Source: DASQVO01 sp035640715
GTDB taxonomy: Bacteria > Actinomycetota > Actinomycetes > Streptosporangiales > Streptosporangiaceae
Reading direction: 5' to 3'
NCBI GenBank assembly: GCA_035640715.1
Contig: DASQVO010000413.1
Coordinates: 1-33,053 of the forward strand
DNA: 33,053 nt
Positions 23,036 through 30,635 of the stretch are shown piece after piece (position 1 is the stretch's first letter; each line of letters opens with the position of its first letter). Position numbers and translations under genes: made by a program. The notes beneath the pieces were generated by a model. It was not told the origin of the DNA. It saw only the letters and a list, made by a program, of their open reading frames with translations, and ran no database searches.

Positions 23036-23135
23036 GTGTTCCCGCCGATACCGGAATCCGGGACGGGCACCATCGTCTACTCCGACGGCACGACCCAGAC
23101 CTTCGCGCTCGGCTTCGCCGACTGGTGGTCCGGGA
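23036..23135 (+). pseudogene. fragment of a secreted glycosidase domain
   Basis: The frame PESGTGTIVYSDGTTQTFAL followed by GFADWWSG matches the repeated beta-sandwich motif (GTGTITYTDGTTQ...FADWW) found in large actinobacterial secreted alpha-mannosidase (GH92) and related glycosidase proteins, as I recall them. Only about 33 residues are left. There is no start, signal peptide or catalytic domain, and the frame loses similarity at once on both sides. It is best read as a relic of a deleted gene between tRNA-Gln and gltX. Confidence 0.5.
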
Positions 23136-23223
23136 GCGCGTCGGCCCTGACGGTTCTGCTCCGGACATCACGGCAGCCGGCGGCCAGTAGCCGGGAATGC
23201 CGCGGCCAGTCAGCCGGGACCAG

Positions 23224-24711
23224 TCAGTCGGGAATGGATGACAGGGCGCGGGCCAGCCGGGACAGCGTACGCTCGCGGCCGAGCAGTTCCATCGACTCGA
23301 ACAGCGGCGGTGACACACGCCGGCCCGTGACGGCCACACGCAGCGGAGTGAAGGCGGTGCGCGGCTTCAGCCCCAGCCCGTCGATCAGCGCCGTCCTGAG
23401 CGCCGCCTCGATCTGCGCCACCGTCCACTCAGCGATCCCCTCGAGCGCCTTGACCGAAGCGTTCAGCGTCTCCGCCGTACCGGCCGTGAGCGCCTTGGCC
23501 GCATCCTCCGGGTCGACGGTGAACGCGTCCTCGTCGACGAGGAGGAACCCGAGCATGCCGGGCGCCTCGGTGAGCTTGGAGATCCGCTCCTGGATCAGCG
23601 GCGCTCCCTCCTTGATCAGACGGGCCCGCTCATCGCTCGGCGGCTCGCTGACCAGGCCGGCCTTTGCCAGGAACGGAACGATGCGCGCGGCGAAGTCATC
23701 GGCCGCCAGCGCCCGGATCTTGTCGCCGTTGATCGCCTCGAGCTTGCGGGCGTCGAACTTCGCGGCGTTCTTGTTGACGCGCGCGAGGTCGAATTCGGCG
23801 GCCATGTCCTCAAGGGTGAACAGTTCCCGGTTCTCCCCGGGCGACCAGCCGAGCAGCGCCATGTAGTTGCAGATCGCCTCCGGCAGGAAGCCCTGCTCGC
23901 GGTACCAGTTCACCGAGGTGACGCCGTGCCGCTTGGACAGCCGCTGTCCGTCGGGACCCTGGACGAGCGGCAGGTGGGCGAACACCGGGAAGTCCGCGTC
24001 CTCGACGCCCATGGCCCGGTAGACCGCGATCTGCCGCGGGGTGGACGACAGCAGGTCCTCGCCGCGGACGATATGCGTGATATTCATCAGCACGTCGTCG
24101 ACGGCCACGGCGAGCGTGTAGAGCGGGCTCCCGTCCGCACGCACCAGGACGAAGTCGGGCACGTCACGGTGGCTGACGGTGATCTCGCCGCGGATGACGT
24201 CGGTGAACGTGGTCGATCCCTCAGGCATCCGGAGCCGGAGGACGGGCTTGCGTCCTTCCGCCTCGTAGGCGGCGATCTGGGCGGGAGTCAGGTCACGGCA
24301 GTGCCCGTCGTAGCCGCTGGGCCCGCCCGCGGCGCGCGCAGCGGCGCGGCGGGCGGCGATCTCCTCCTGCGTGCAGTAGCAGTGGTATGCGGCGCCGGCC
24401 TCGTAGAACCGGCGTGCCCAGTCCGCGTAGATGTCCAGGCGCTGGCTCTGCAGGTACGGGCCATAGGGTCCGCCGACGCTGGGCCCCTCGTCCCAGTCGA
24501 GGCCCAGCCAGCGCAGCGTATCCAGGGCTGAGTCGATGTAGGCGTCGGTGACCCGCGCCTTGTCGGTGTCCTCGATGCGGAGCACGAACGTGCCGCCGGT
24601 CCTCCGCGCGAAGGCCCAGTCGTACAGGGCCGTGCGGATGTTGCCGACGTGCAGGTCGCCGGTGGGCGACGGCGGGAACCTCACCCGCACGCCGCGCCGG
24701 TCGTCAGTCAC
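23224..24711 (-). CDS. gltX: glutamyl-tRNA synthetase
   Basis: GltX ligates Glu to tRNA-Glu and, in bacteria without GlnRS, also to tRNA-Gln. The 495-residue class I synthetase has PPSPTGDLHVGN (13-24, HIGH-type motif), RIEDTDKARV, the Cys-rich HCYCTQEE...YDGHC segment (110-138) seen in zinc-containing GluRS, RGEDLLSSTPRQ (216-227) and RLSKRHG (257-263, KMSKS-type motif). The C-terminal half is the helical anticodon-binding domain. GTG at 24711 overlaps the end of the FAH-family gene by eight bases, so the two are co-translated. Both tRNA substrates lie within 3.6 kb downstream. Confidence 0.97.
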   Translation of the reverse strand: MTDDRRGVRVRFPPSPTGDLHVGNIRTALYDWAFARRTGGTFVLRIEDTDKARVTDAYIDSALDTLRWLGLDWDEGPSVGGPYGPYLQSQRLDIYADWARRFYEAGAAYHCYCTQEEIAARRAAARAAGGPSGYDGHCRDLTPAQIAAYEAEGRKPVLRLRMPEGSTTFTDVIRGEITVSHRDVPDFVLVRADGSPLYTLAVAVDDVLMNITHIVRGEDLLSSTPRQIAVYRAMGVEDADFPVFAHLPLVQGPDGQRLSKRHGVTSVNWYREQGFLPEAICNYMALLGWSPGENRELFTLEDMAAEFDLARVNKNAAKFDARKLEAINGDKIRALAADDFAARIVPFLAKAGLVSEPPSDERARLIKEGAPLIQERISKLTEAPGMLGFLLVDEDAFTVDPEDAAKALTAGTAETLNASVKALEGIAEWTVAQIEAALRTALIDGLGLKPRTAFTPLRVAVTGRRVSPPLFESMELLGRERTLSRLARALSSIPD

Positions 24712-25543
24712 GAATGATCACCCTGTTCCGGAGAGTGCCGATGCTCTCGATCGTCACGGACACCTCGTCACCGTGCTGCAGCGGCCCCACCCCGGCCGGC
24801 GTGCCGGTCAGCAGGACGTCCCCGGGCAGCAGCGTCATCACCTGGCTCACGTAGGCGACCAGCGTCGGCACGTCGTGCAGCATTTCGGAGGTGCGGGCCC
24901 GCTGCTTGACCTCGCCGTTCACCGATGTCGTCAGCGCCAGATCGGTGGGATCGGCCATGGTCTCGATCCACGGGCCGAGCGGGCAGAAGGTGTCGAACCC
25001 CTTGGCGCGCGTCCACTGGCTCTCCCTCAACTGGAGATCCCGCGCGGTGACATCGTTGGCGCAGGTGTAACCGAAGATGACGTCCTGGGCGCGCTCCACC
25101 GATACCTCACGGCAGAGCCTTCCGATGATGACGGCGAGCTCGCCCTCGTAGTCAACCCGCTCGGTGAGCTTCACCGGATACGCGATCGGGTCTCCCTGGC
25201 CGGTGACGGACGTCGACGGTTTGAGGAAGAGGATGGGCTCGGGCGACAGCGCGCCGCCCATCTCCCGCGCGTGCTCCGCGTAGTTCTTCCCGACCGCCAC
25301 GACCTTGCTCGGCAGTACCGGCGCGAGCAGACGGACATCGGCCAGGGGAAAGCGCCGGCCCGTGAACCGGACACCGCCCGGGTCGGTTCCGAACGGGTGC
25401 CCGTGCAGCTCGGCGATGACCAGTTGCCTGTCCTGAGTACCGGGTACATCTATCCCCATGGCAGACGATGCCCCGTCGCTCTGGTCCTCTTCGACCACGC
25501 CATAGGCGACTTCGCCCCCCATGGCGAACCTTGCGATACGCAC
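24704..25543 (-). CDS. fumarylacetoacetate hydrolase family protein
   Basis: FAH-family enzymes hydrolyse or decarboxylate acylpyruvate-like compounds with a divalent metal. The 279-residue product (GTG at 25543, after GAGGAG) shows VVAVGKNYAEHAREMG (81-96), the metal ligands in DYEGELAVIIG (Glu133, Glu135) and YTCANDVTARDLQ (Asp164), KGFDTFCPLGPW (181-192) and LLTGTPAGVGPL. A GTG four codons upstream (25555) overlaps the ribosome binding site and is less likely. It overlaps gltX. The substrate is unknown; the linkage to gltX is common in actinomycetes but its reason is not clear. Confidence 0.92.
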   Translation of the reverse strand: MRIARFAMGGEVAYGVVEEDQSDGASSAMGIDVPGTQDRQLVIAELHGHPFGTDPGGVRFTGRRFPLADVRLLAPVLPSKVVAVGKNYAEHAREMGGALSPEPILFLKPSTSVTGQGDPIAYPVKLTERVDYEGELAVIIGRLCREVSVERAQDVIFGYTCANDVTARDLQLRESQWTRAKGFDTFCPLGPWIETMADPTDLALTTSVNGEVKQRARTSEMLHDVPTLVAYVSQVMTLLPGDVLLTGTPAGVGPLQHGDEVSVTIESIGTLRNRVIIRD

Positions 25544-25772
25544 GGCTCTCCTCACACTCCAGCAGACGTGTTCCGATCCTCGCTGACCTGCGCCCGCGGG
25601 GGTCCCTGCGGCCTCCCCAGCCCCAGAGCCTACTGAGGCCGCCGCCCATGGGTGCTATTCAGATACTGGCCAGCGCGCATAGGCAGCCTGCCCATGCGAG
25701 CGGCCAGGCACGCCGGTACGGCGAGAACCGCAGCATCAATCTGGACAACGCGCACTCTTGACATAGACATCG

Positions 25773-26018
25773 CTACTGCTGGTAATCCTCGACCTCCGAT
25801 CGCGGCCGGACAGCCGCGGCATCCGGGTCCTCGCCGAACTCACGGCGCGCCCGCCGCTGCCGGAGAAGGTCCCAGCACTGATCGAGCGATTCCTCGGCCG
25901 AGCGCAGGCGCTGATGCTCCTCGGCGGTGTCAAGCTTCCCCTCCGCCAGCCGGGCGCGGAGCTCGTGTTCAGTCGTGATGAGCTCACTGATCTGGGCGAG
26001 GATCTCCGTGTCTTCCAT
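25773..26018 (-). CDS. DUF2630 family protein
   Basis: This 81-residue, highly charged protein starts MEDTEILAQISELITTEHEL and continues with long amphipathic helices (GKLDTAEEHQRLRSAEESLD, then CWDLLRQRRARREFG). It probably forms a helical hairpin or coiled coil. That pattern matches DUF2630, a small actinobacterial family of unknown role. ATG at 26018 (GGTGGTG upstream) gives the conserved N-terminus; the longer upstream frame is not conserved-looking. It stands alone between the FAH-family gene and cimA, with no operon partner visible. Confidence 0.85.
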   Translation of the reverse strand: MEDTEILAQISELITTEHELRARLAEGKLDTAEEHQRLRSAEESLDQCWDLLRQRRARREFGEDPDAAAVRPRSEVEDYQQ

Positions 26019-26222
26019 GTCACCACCGTAAGAGTTCTCCCCGCGCGGTCTCAGCCGGGGGCGGGCGCCGGAATCTCCTGCGAGCGTACACATGTCAAGC
26101 CGGAACCGGTGCACGCGGAGCGAGCGCCCGCGCGGGCACACTACCCGGAACACGAACACCACGGGGATGCCGAACTCCAGTCGCCCGCGCCCCCCTCGGT
26201 GAGGAGCCCGGGCAGGCCCGGG

Positions 26223-27812
26223 TCAGCCAGGCTGGTGGCCGGCGCGCAGCAGGCAGTAGGTGACCGCTTCCTCAAGCGCCTGCCAGGATGCGGCGATGAT
26301 GTTCTCGTCCACGCCCACCGTGTTCCAGCTGCGCCCGTTCCCGTCGCCCGACTCGACCAGAACGCGCGTCACTGCGCCGGTGCCGTGGGTCCCCTCCAGG
26401 ATCCGGACCTTGTAGTCGGCAAGCTCCAGCGTCGCCAGCTCCGGGTAGATCTTCTCAAGCGCGATCCGCAGCGCCTTGTCCAGCGCGTTGACCGGGCCGT
26501 TCCCCTCCCCCGTGGCGACAACACGCTCACCCTTGGCGTTCAGCTTGACGGTGGCCTCGCTGACCACCTGGCCGTCCGTCCGCCGCTCGACAATGACCCG
26601 CCACGACTCGACGGAGAAGTACCGGTCGCTGCCGGGCGCCAGCTCGTCGCGGAGCAGCAGCTCGAACGAGGCGTCCGCGGCCTCGAACGTGTATCCGCTG
26701 GCCTCCAGGTCCTTGACGCGATCCACCACGCGGCTGAGGGCGGCCTTGTCGCCGGACAGGTCGTAGCCGAGTTCCTTGCCCTTGAGCTCCACGGATGCCC
26801 GGCCTGCCATGTCGGAAACGAGCATGCGCATGTCGTTCCCGACCAGTTCCGGGTCAATGTGCTGGTAAAGCATCGGGTCAACCTTGACCGCCGAGGCGTG
26901 CAGGCCCGCCTTGTGCGCGAAGGCAGAGATCCCCACATACGGCTGGTGCGTGGCAGGCGTCACGTTGGTGACCTCGCTGATCGCGTGCGCGATCCTGGTC
27001 ATCTCCGGCAGGCAGCCGTCTGGGAGCACCGGGCGCCCCTTCTTGAGCTGGAGCCCGGCCACGACGCTGAACAGGTTCGCGTTGCCGGCGCGCTCGCCGT
27101 AGCCGTTCGCGGTGCCCTGGACGTGGGTTACGCCAGCGTCCACGGCGACGAGCGTGTTGGCCACTGCGCACGCGGTGTCGTCGTGGCAGTGGATCCCGAG
27201 CCGCGCGCCGGTCGCCTCGGCGACGGCGGCCACCACATCGCCCAGTTCGCCCGGCATCATGCCGCCGTTGGTGTCGCAGAGCGCGACCACTTCGGCGCCG
27301 GCCTCCGCCGCGGCGCGCACCACCTCGAGCGCATACGCCGTGTCCGAACGGTAGCCGTCGAAGAAGTGCTCGGCGTCGAGGAACACCCGCTGGCCGTTTT
27401 CCCGCAGGTGGGCGATGGTGTCGCGTACCATCGCCAGGTTCTCCTCCAGCGTGGTGCGCAGGGCTAGCCGGACGTGCCGGTCGTGACTCTTGGCTACCAA
27501 GGTCACGACCGGCGCACCCGACCCGCGCAGCGCGGCGACCTGAGGGTCATCGGCCGCCTTCACGCCGGGCCGGCGGGTCGCGCCGAACGCGGCGAGCTGC
27601 GCATGCTTGAGCTCCAGCTCGCGCTGTGCGCGGCGGAAGAATTCGGTGTCCTTGGGTATGGCGCCCGGCCACCCGCCTTCGATGAAGCCAACCCCCAGAT
27701 CGTCAAGCTGCTTCGCGATCGCCAGCTTGTCAGTGACCGTCAGGTTCAGGCCTTCCTGCTGGGCGCCGTCGCGCAGGGTCGTGTCGTAGACGTGGAAGCT
27801 GTCGTCGAGCAT
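26223..27812 (-). CDS. cimA: (R)-citramalate synthase
   Basis: CimA condenses pyruvate and acetyl-CoA to citramalate, the start of the pyruvate route to 2-oxobutyrate and isoleucine. From ATG 27812 the 529-residue protein begins MLDDSFHVYDTTLRDGAQQEG, the HMGL/alpha-IPMS catalytic signature with the metal Asp, followed by GVGFIEGGWPG, LCDTNGGMMPGE and GIHCHDDTACAVAN. The last ~130 residues form the LeuA-type allosteric domain (ERRTDGQVVSEATVKL, NALDKALR), the likely Ile feedback site. FIEGGWPG separates it from ordinary leuA. The in-frame upstream extension to 28196 runs through repeats and is not protein. Its 405-base leader carries an operator, an Ile-rich ORF and a terminator. Confidence 0.95.
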   Translation of the reverse strand: MLDDSFHVYDTTLRDGAQQEGLNLTVTDKLAIAKQLDDLGVGFIEGGWPGAIPKDTEFFRRAQRELELKHAQLAAFGATRRPGVKAADDPQVAALRGSGAPVVTLVAKSHDRHVRLALRTTLEENLAMVRDTIAHLRENGQRVFLDAEHFFDGYRSDTAYALEVVRAAAEAGAEVVALCDTNGGMMPGELGDVVAAVAEATGARLGIHCHDDTACAVANTLVAVDAGVTHVQGTANGYGERAGNANLFSVVAGLQLKKGRPVLPDGCLPEMTRIAHAISEVTNVTPATHQPYVGISAFAHKAGLHASAVKVDPMLYQHIDPELVGNDMRMLVSDMAGRASVELKGKELGYDLSGDKAALSRVVDRVKDLEASGYTFEAADASFELLLRDELAPGSDRYFSVESWRVIVERRTDGQVVSEATVKLNAKGERVVATGEGNGPVNALDKALRIALEKIYPELATLELADYKVRILEGTHGTGAVTRVLVESGDGNGRSWNTVGVDENIIAASWQALEEAVTYCLLRAGHQPG

Positions 27813-27900
27813 CTGCGATGTCCCGTTTCTTGAGGTTGTCCCGTCATCCTGGCTGGGAGGCCGCTGCAGTGCCCCCCGGGCAAATGCTCCCTGGCCGCAC

Positions 27901-27934
27901 AAAGCAAAAGACCCCTCGCTGCATGCGAGAGGTC
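27901..27934 (-). terminator. intrinsic terminator in the cimA leader (candidate attenuator)
   Basis: On the minus strand GACCTCTCGC (27934-27925), loop ATGCA and GCGAGGGGTC (27919-27910) form a 10-bp stem with one G-U pair. It is followed at once by TTTTGCTTT (27909-27901). It ends 88 bases before the cimA ATG and about 180 bases after the Ile-rich leader ORF. Hairpins with a T-run are uncommon in such GC-rich DNA, which argues for function. Confidence 0.65.
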
Positions 27935-27945
27935 TGCGCGCCGGC

Positions 27946-28118
27946 CGGGGGTTCCGGGGGATCGTCCCCCGGGCTAACATTGCGGGCTGCCGCGAAGCCG
28001 ATCGAAGATCGGCGAGCAGCAGCCACTTACGCGGGGGTCCGGGGGGTCGTCCCCCCGGGCTAACACCGCGGGCTGCCGCGAAGCCGATCGAAGATCGGCG
28101 AGCAGTAACCACTAACCC
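27946..28118 (-). repeat. two tandem ~86-bp hairpin repeats in the cimA leader
   Basis: Two units (about 27946-28032 and 28033-28118, period 86) share a GC hairpin (27954-27972; CCGGGGGG...CCCCCCGG at 28039-28058), the bases GGGCTAACA, and a second perfect hairpin GCCGATC-GAA-GATCGGC (27997-28013 and 28083-28099). Read on the minus strand, GTTAGCCCGGGGG and the hairpin match repeat family A after ddl. The units separate the Ile-rich ORF from the terminator. Confidence 0.85.
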
Positions 28119-28159
28119 GTGCCGACGCGCCTGCCGATAATGATGCGGCCGAACGCCAT
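28112..28159 (-). CDS. Ile-rich leader peptide upstream of cimA
   Basis: ATG at 28159 (minus) encodes MAFGRIIIGRRVGTG and stops with TAG at 28114-28112. Codons 6-8 are ATC-ATT-ATC and codon 12 is a Val codon. A run of codons for the pathway end-product in a ~15-codon ORF between a promoter region and an intrinsic terminator is the hallmark of translation-coupled attenuation; the ilvBNC leader peptide of Corynebacterium is of similar size and rich in branched-chain residues. No Shine-Dalgarno sequence is visible. If transcription starts near 28169, as a weak TGAGAC-17-CATCCT promoter suggests, the leader would be nearly leaderless. Confidence 0.5.
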   Translation of the reverse strand: MAFGRIIIGRRVGTG

Positions 28160-28193
28160 GCCAGCAGTCTGCCACAGGATGCGACTGCTGGCA
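28159..28193 (-). other. 11-bp inverted repeat between ilvE and the cimA leader ORF
   Basis: TGCCAGCAGTC (28159-28169) and GACTGCTGGCA (28183-28193) are perfect inverted repeats around a 13-base loop, 25 bases past the ilvE stop. In read-through RNA from ilvE this hairpin would end on the A of the leader ATG and could block its translation. It may also serve as an ilvE terminator, but no T-run follows. Confidence 0.6.
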
Positions 28194-28198
28194 CATCG

Positions 28199-28215
28199 GT
28201 CTCAGTATCTGAGAC
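28199..28215. promoter_or_regulatory. second candidate NdgR/LtbR-type operator, upstream of cimA
   Basis: GTCTCAG-TAT-CTGAGAC is a perfect 7+3+7 palindrome placed two bases after the ilvE stop codon. Its core agrees with the leuC/iclR intergenic palindrome at 12 of 15 positions (pattern TCTC-R-GTAT-SY-GAGA). It would overlap the -35 of the proposed cimA promoter, consistent with control of cimA by the IclR regulator encoded at 12719-13432. Confidence 0.55.
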
Positions 28216-28217
28216 GC

Positions 28218-29333
28218 TCAGCAGACCTTGTGAATCCAGCCGAACGGATCCGGGCGCTGCCCATACTGAAGGCCGAGGAGTTCCTCGCGCAGGCGCAGCG
28301 TGACGGGGCCGGGACTGCCGTCACCGATGAGCCACTCGCCGGAGGGGCTCTTGACCTTGCCGACGGGCGTGATCACGGCCGCCGTCCCGCAAGCGAACAC
28401 CTCGGTTAGCTCACCGGACGCACTGTCGGAGCGCCACTGGTCAACCGATATCCGGCCCTCGACGGCCGGGATGCCGATATGGGGCGCGAGCTTGAGCAGG
28501 GAGTCCCGGGTGATGCCGGGAAGCAGCGTTCCGGTGAGGGCCGGCGTCATGATCCGGGCGCTGGCCCCCGAGCCGTACACGTAGAACAGGTTCATCCCGC
28601 CCATCTCCTCCACCCAGCGGTGCTCGGCGGAGTCAAGCCAGACAACCTGGTCACAGCCGTTGTCCACGGCTTCCTGCTGGGCCACGAACGCGGCGGCGTA
28701 GTTGCCCCCGCATTTCACCTCGCCGGTACCGCCCGGCGCCGCACGGGTGTAGTCATCGCACAGCCAGACGGTGACCGGCTTGACACCGCCGGAAAAGTAC
28801 GACGCCGCGGGCGAGGCGATGACCGAGAACAGGTACTCCGACGAGGGCTGGTTCACGCCCAGCCCGCGCTGCGTGGCGATCGTGAACGGGCGCAGGTAGA
28901 GGCTGTTCCCCTCACGGATGGGCACCCACTCCCGGTCCTGGGTCACCAGCAACTCGAGCGCGCGCACGAAGGTTTCCTCCGGCAGTTCCGGCATGGCCAT
29001 GCGGCGCGCCGAACCGTTGAACCGCGCCGCGTTTGCCTGCGGCCGGAACATCACGATCGAACCGTTCTCCTGATGGTAGGCCTTCAGGCCCTCGAAGAAC
29101 TCCTGCGCATAGTGGAAGACGGCGGTGGCCGGATCCAGCGTGAAGGGACCGTATGCCTCCAGCCGCCCATCGTGCCAGCCATCTTTGCCGGTCCAGCGCA
29201 GCGTGATCATGTGGTCGGTGAACAGCGCGCCGAACCCGGGCGCCGCAAGCAGCCGTTCCCGTTCATCCACCGGAACGGGGTGGTCTGACGGGCGGACGTC
29301 AAAGGCAATTTCGGTCTGCGGGCTCGCAATCAT
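28218..29333 (-). CDS. ilvE: branched-chain amino acid aminotransferase
   Basis: IlvE transfers the amino group from Glu to the 2-oxo acids of Val, Leu and Ile. The 371-residue fold-type IV PLP enzyme shows FHYAQEFFEGLKAY (73-86), YLRPFTIATQ (146-155), the Schiff-base Lys207 in GEVKCGGNYAA, and EEMGGMNLFYVYG in the C-terminal half. ATG at 29333 follows GGGAGG. It lies 240 bases after leuB on the same strand, with a hairpin between, so it may have its own promoter; TATGGT and TAGCAT near 29375-29385 are weak -10 candidates. cimA follows after a 405-base leader. Confidence 0.96.
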   Translation of the reverse strand: MIASPQTEIAFDVRPSDHPVPVDERERLLAAPGFGALFTDHMITLRWTGKDGWHDGRLEAYGPFTLDPATAVFHYAQEFFEGLKAYHQENGSIVMFRPQANAARFNGSARRMAMPELPEETFVRALELLVTQDREWVPIREGNSLYLRPFTIATQRGLGVNQPSSEYLFSVIASPAASYFSGGVKPVTVWLCDDYTRAAPGGTGEVKCGGNYAAAFVAQQEAVDNGCDQVVWLDSAEHRWVEEMGGMNLFYVYGSGASARIMTPALTGTLLPGITRDSLLKLAPHIGIPAVEGRISVDQWRSDSASGELTEVFACGTAAVITPVGKVKSPSGEWLIGDGSPGPVTLRLREELLGLQYGQRPDPFGWIHKVC

Positions 29334-29396
29334 CGCGGAAATCCTCCCTCACCGCCGACGCTGCAGCGGAGCATGCTAAACCATACGCCCAGACAC

Positions 29397-29420
29397 CACG
29401 CAGGCGGCAGGGCCTGCGTG
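29397..29420 (-). terminator. hairpin between leuB and ilvE
   Basis: CACGCAGGC (29397-29405) and GCCTGCGTG (29412-29420) are perfect 9-bp inverted repeats with a 6-base loop, about 155 bases past the leuB stop and 64 bases before the ilvE ATG. It may end leuB transcription or sit at the ilvE promoter. No T-run is present. Confidence 0.45.
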
Positions 29421-29573
29421 CGCGGAATCAACAAATGACCAGCTCAGCCGCGCCCGCGGTATCTGGGCACGGCATCCTGGCGGCGGCACGGGTTATCCGG
29501 TCCGCCCATTTCGCCGGGCGGCCCGGATCGCGCGCCGCCCGTCAGGACCCGGGCAGCGCGAACGAGCGCCGCC

Positions 29574-30626
29574 CTAGCCGGCTACTCGCTCGGCGATGTC
29601 GTCGCCGATCTCCGCTGTGCTCCGGTGGGCCCGGGCGCCCTGGCGCTCGAGCAGGTCCTCCGCGGCTGCCTGCTCGATCCTGGCTGCCTCCGCGGCCAGT
29701 CCCAGGTGATCGCAGAGCAGTGCCGCCGACAGGATCGCCGCGGTCGGGTCGGCCTTCTGCTGGCCCGCGATGTCGGGCGCGCTGCCGTGCACCGGCTCGA
29801 ACATGCTGGGTGCGGTGCCTTCGGGGTTGATGTTGCCGCTCGCGGCCAGGCCGATGCCGCCGGCCACGGCGGCGCCGAGGTCGGTGAGGATGTCGCCGAA
29901 AAGGTTGTCGGTGACGACGACATCGAAGCGCTCGGGCTGGCTGACGAAGAACATCGACGCGGCATCCACGTGGCAGTAGTCCACGGACAAGTCGCCGAAC
30001 TCCTTGGCGAGGCTGTCCACGGTCCGCTGCCAGAGGTCACCCGCGTAGGTGAGCACGTTCGTCTTGTGGACGAGCGTGAGCTTCTTGCGCGGCCGCGCCA
30101 TCGCCCGGCCGAACGCATACCTGGCCACCCGCTCCACGCCGAATGCGGTGTTGAGGCTCTCCTGGGTGGCGATCTCCCCGGGCGTGCCCTTCCGCATGAC
30201 GCCGCCCGCGCCCGCGTACGGTCCCTCGGTTCCCTCCCGGACGACGACCATGTCGACCGTTTCCGGCCGCGCCGCCGCCAGGGGCGTGGCGACCCCCGGG
30301 TACAGCCGGACCGGCCGGAGGTTGACGTAGTGGTCCAGCTCGAACCGGAGCCTCAGCAGCAGGCCACGCTCCAGCACGCCGCTCGGCACGCCGGGGTCGC
30401 CGACCGCGCCGAGGAGGATCGCGTCGTGGCCGCGGATCTCCTCAAGCACTGCGTCGGGGAGCGTCTCACCGGTCCGGTGCCAGCGGCGGGCGCCGAGGTC
30501 ATAGCTGGTCTCGTCGATCGTCACATCACGGGCAGCGACGCGGAGAACCTTGAGCGCCTCCGTGACGACCTCGGGGCCGATACCGTCTCCGCCGATGACG
30601 GCGAGCCTGATGGTGCGAGAAGACAT
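29574..30626 (-). CDS. leuB: 3-isopropylmalate dehydrogenase
   Basis: LeuB oxidatively decarboxylates 3-isopropylmalate to 2-oxoisocaproate with NAD+. The 350-residue protein begins SRTIRLAVIGGDGIGPEV and has RFELDHYVNLRPVRLYPG (94-111), VVREGTEGPYAG (128-139), the catalytic Lys188 (LVHKTN), and the metal Asp residues in VVTDNLFGDILTDLGAAVAGG (237-257). HGSAPDIAGQ binds the cofactor. ATG at 30626 is nine bases after the stop of a possible 32-residue ORF, whose stop overlaps the AAGG ribosome binding site. It is part of the minus-strand ilv/leu cluster, and leuC/leuD are 18 kb away in the window. Confidence 0.97.
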   Translation of the reverse strand: MSSRTIRLAVIGGDGIGPEVVTEALKVLRVAARDVTIDETSYDLGARRWHRTGETLPDAVLEEIRGHDAILLGAVGDPGVPSGVLERGLLLRLRFELDHYVNLRPVRLYPGVATPLAAARPETVDMVVVREGTEGPYAGAGGVMRKGTPGEIATQESLNTAFGVERVARYAFGRAMARPRKKLTLVHKTNVLTYAGDLWQRTVDSLAKEFGDLSVDYCHVDAASMFFVSQPERFDVVVTDNLFGDILTDLGAAVAGGIGLAASGNINPEGTAPSMFEPVHGSAPDIAGQQKADPTAAILSAALLCDHLGLAAEAARIEQAAAEDLLERQGARAHRSTAEIGDDIAERVAG

Positions 30627-30635
30627 GGTAGAACC

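Noticed and set aside
27946..28118. Possible CRISPR array in the repeats before cimA
   Set aside because: There are only two units, the whole ~86-bp unit including the would-be spacer is repeated, and no cas genes are present.
26223..28196. A 657-residue in-frame version of cimA that extends through the whole leader
   Set aside because: The extra 128 residues are encoded by hairpin repeats and the terminator, and no ribosome binding site or family similarity supports them. CimA homologs start near MLDDSFHVYDTTLRDG.
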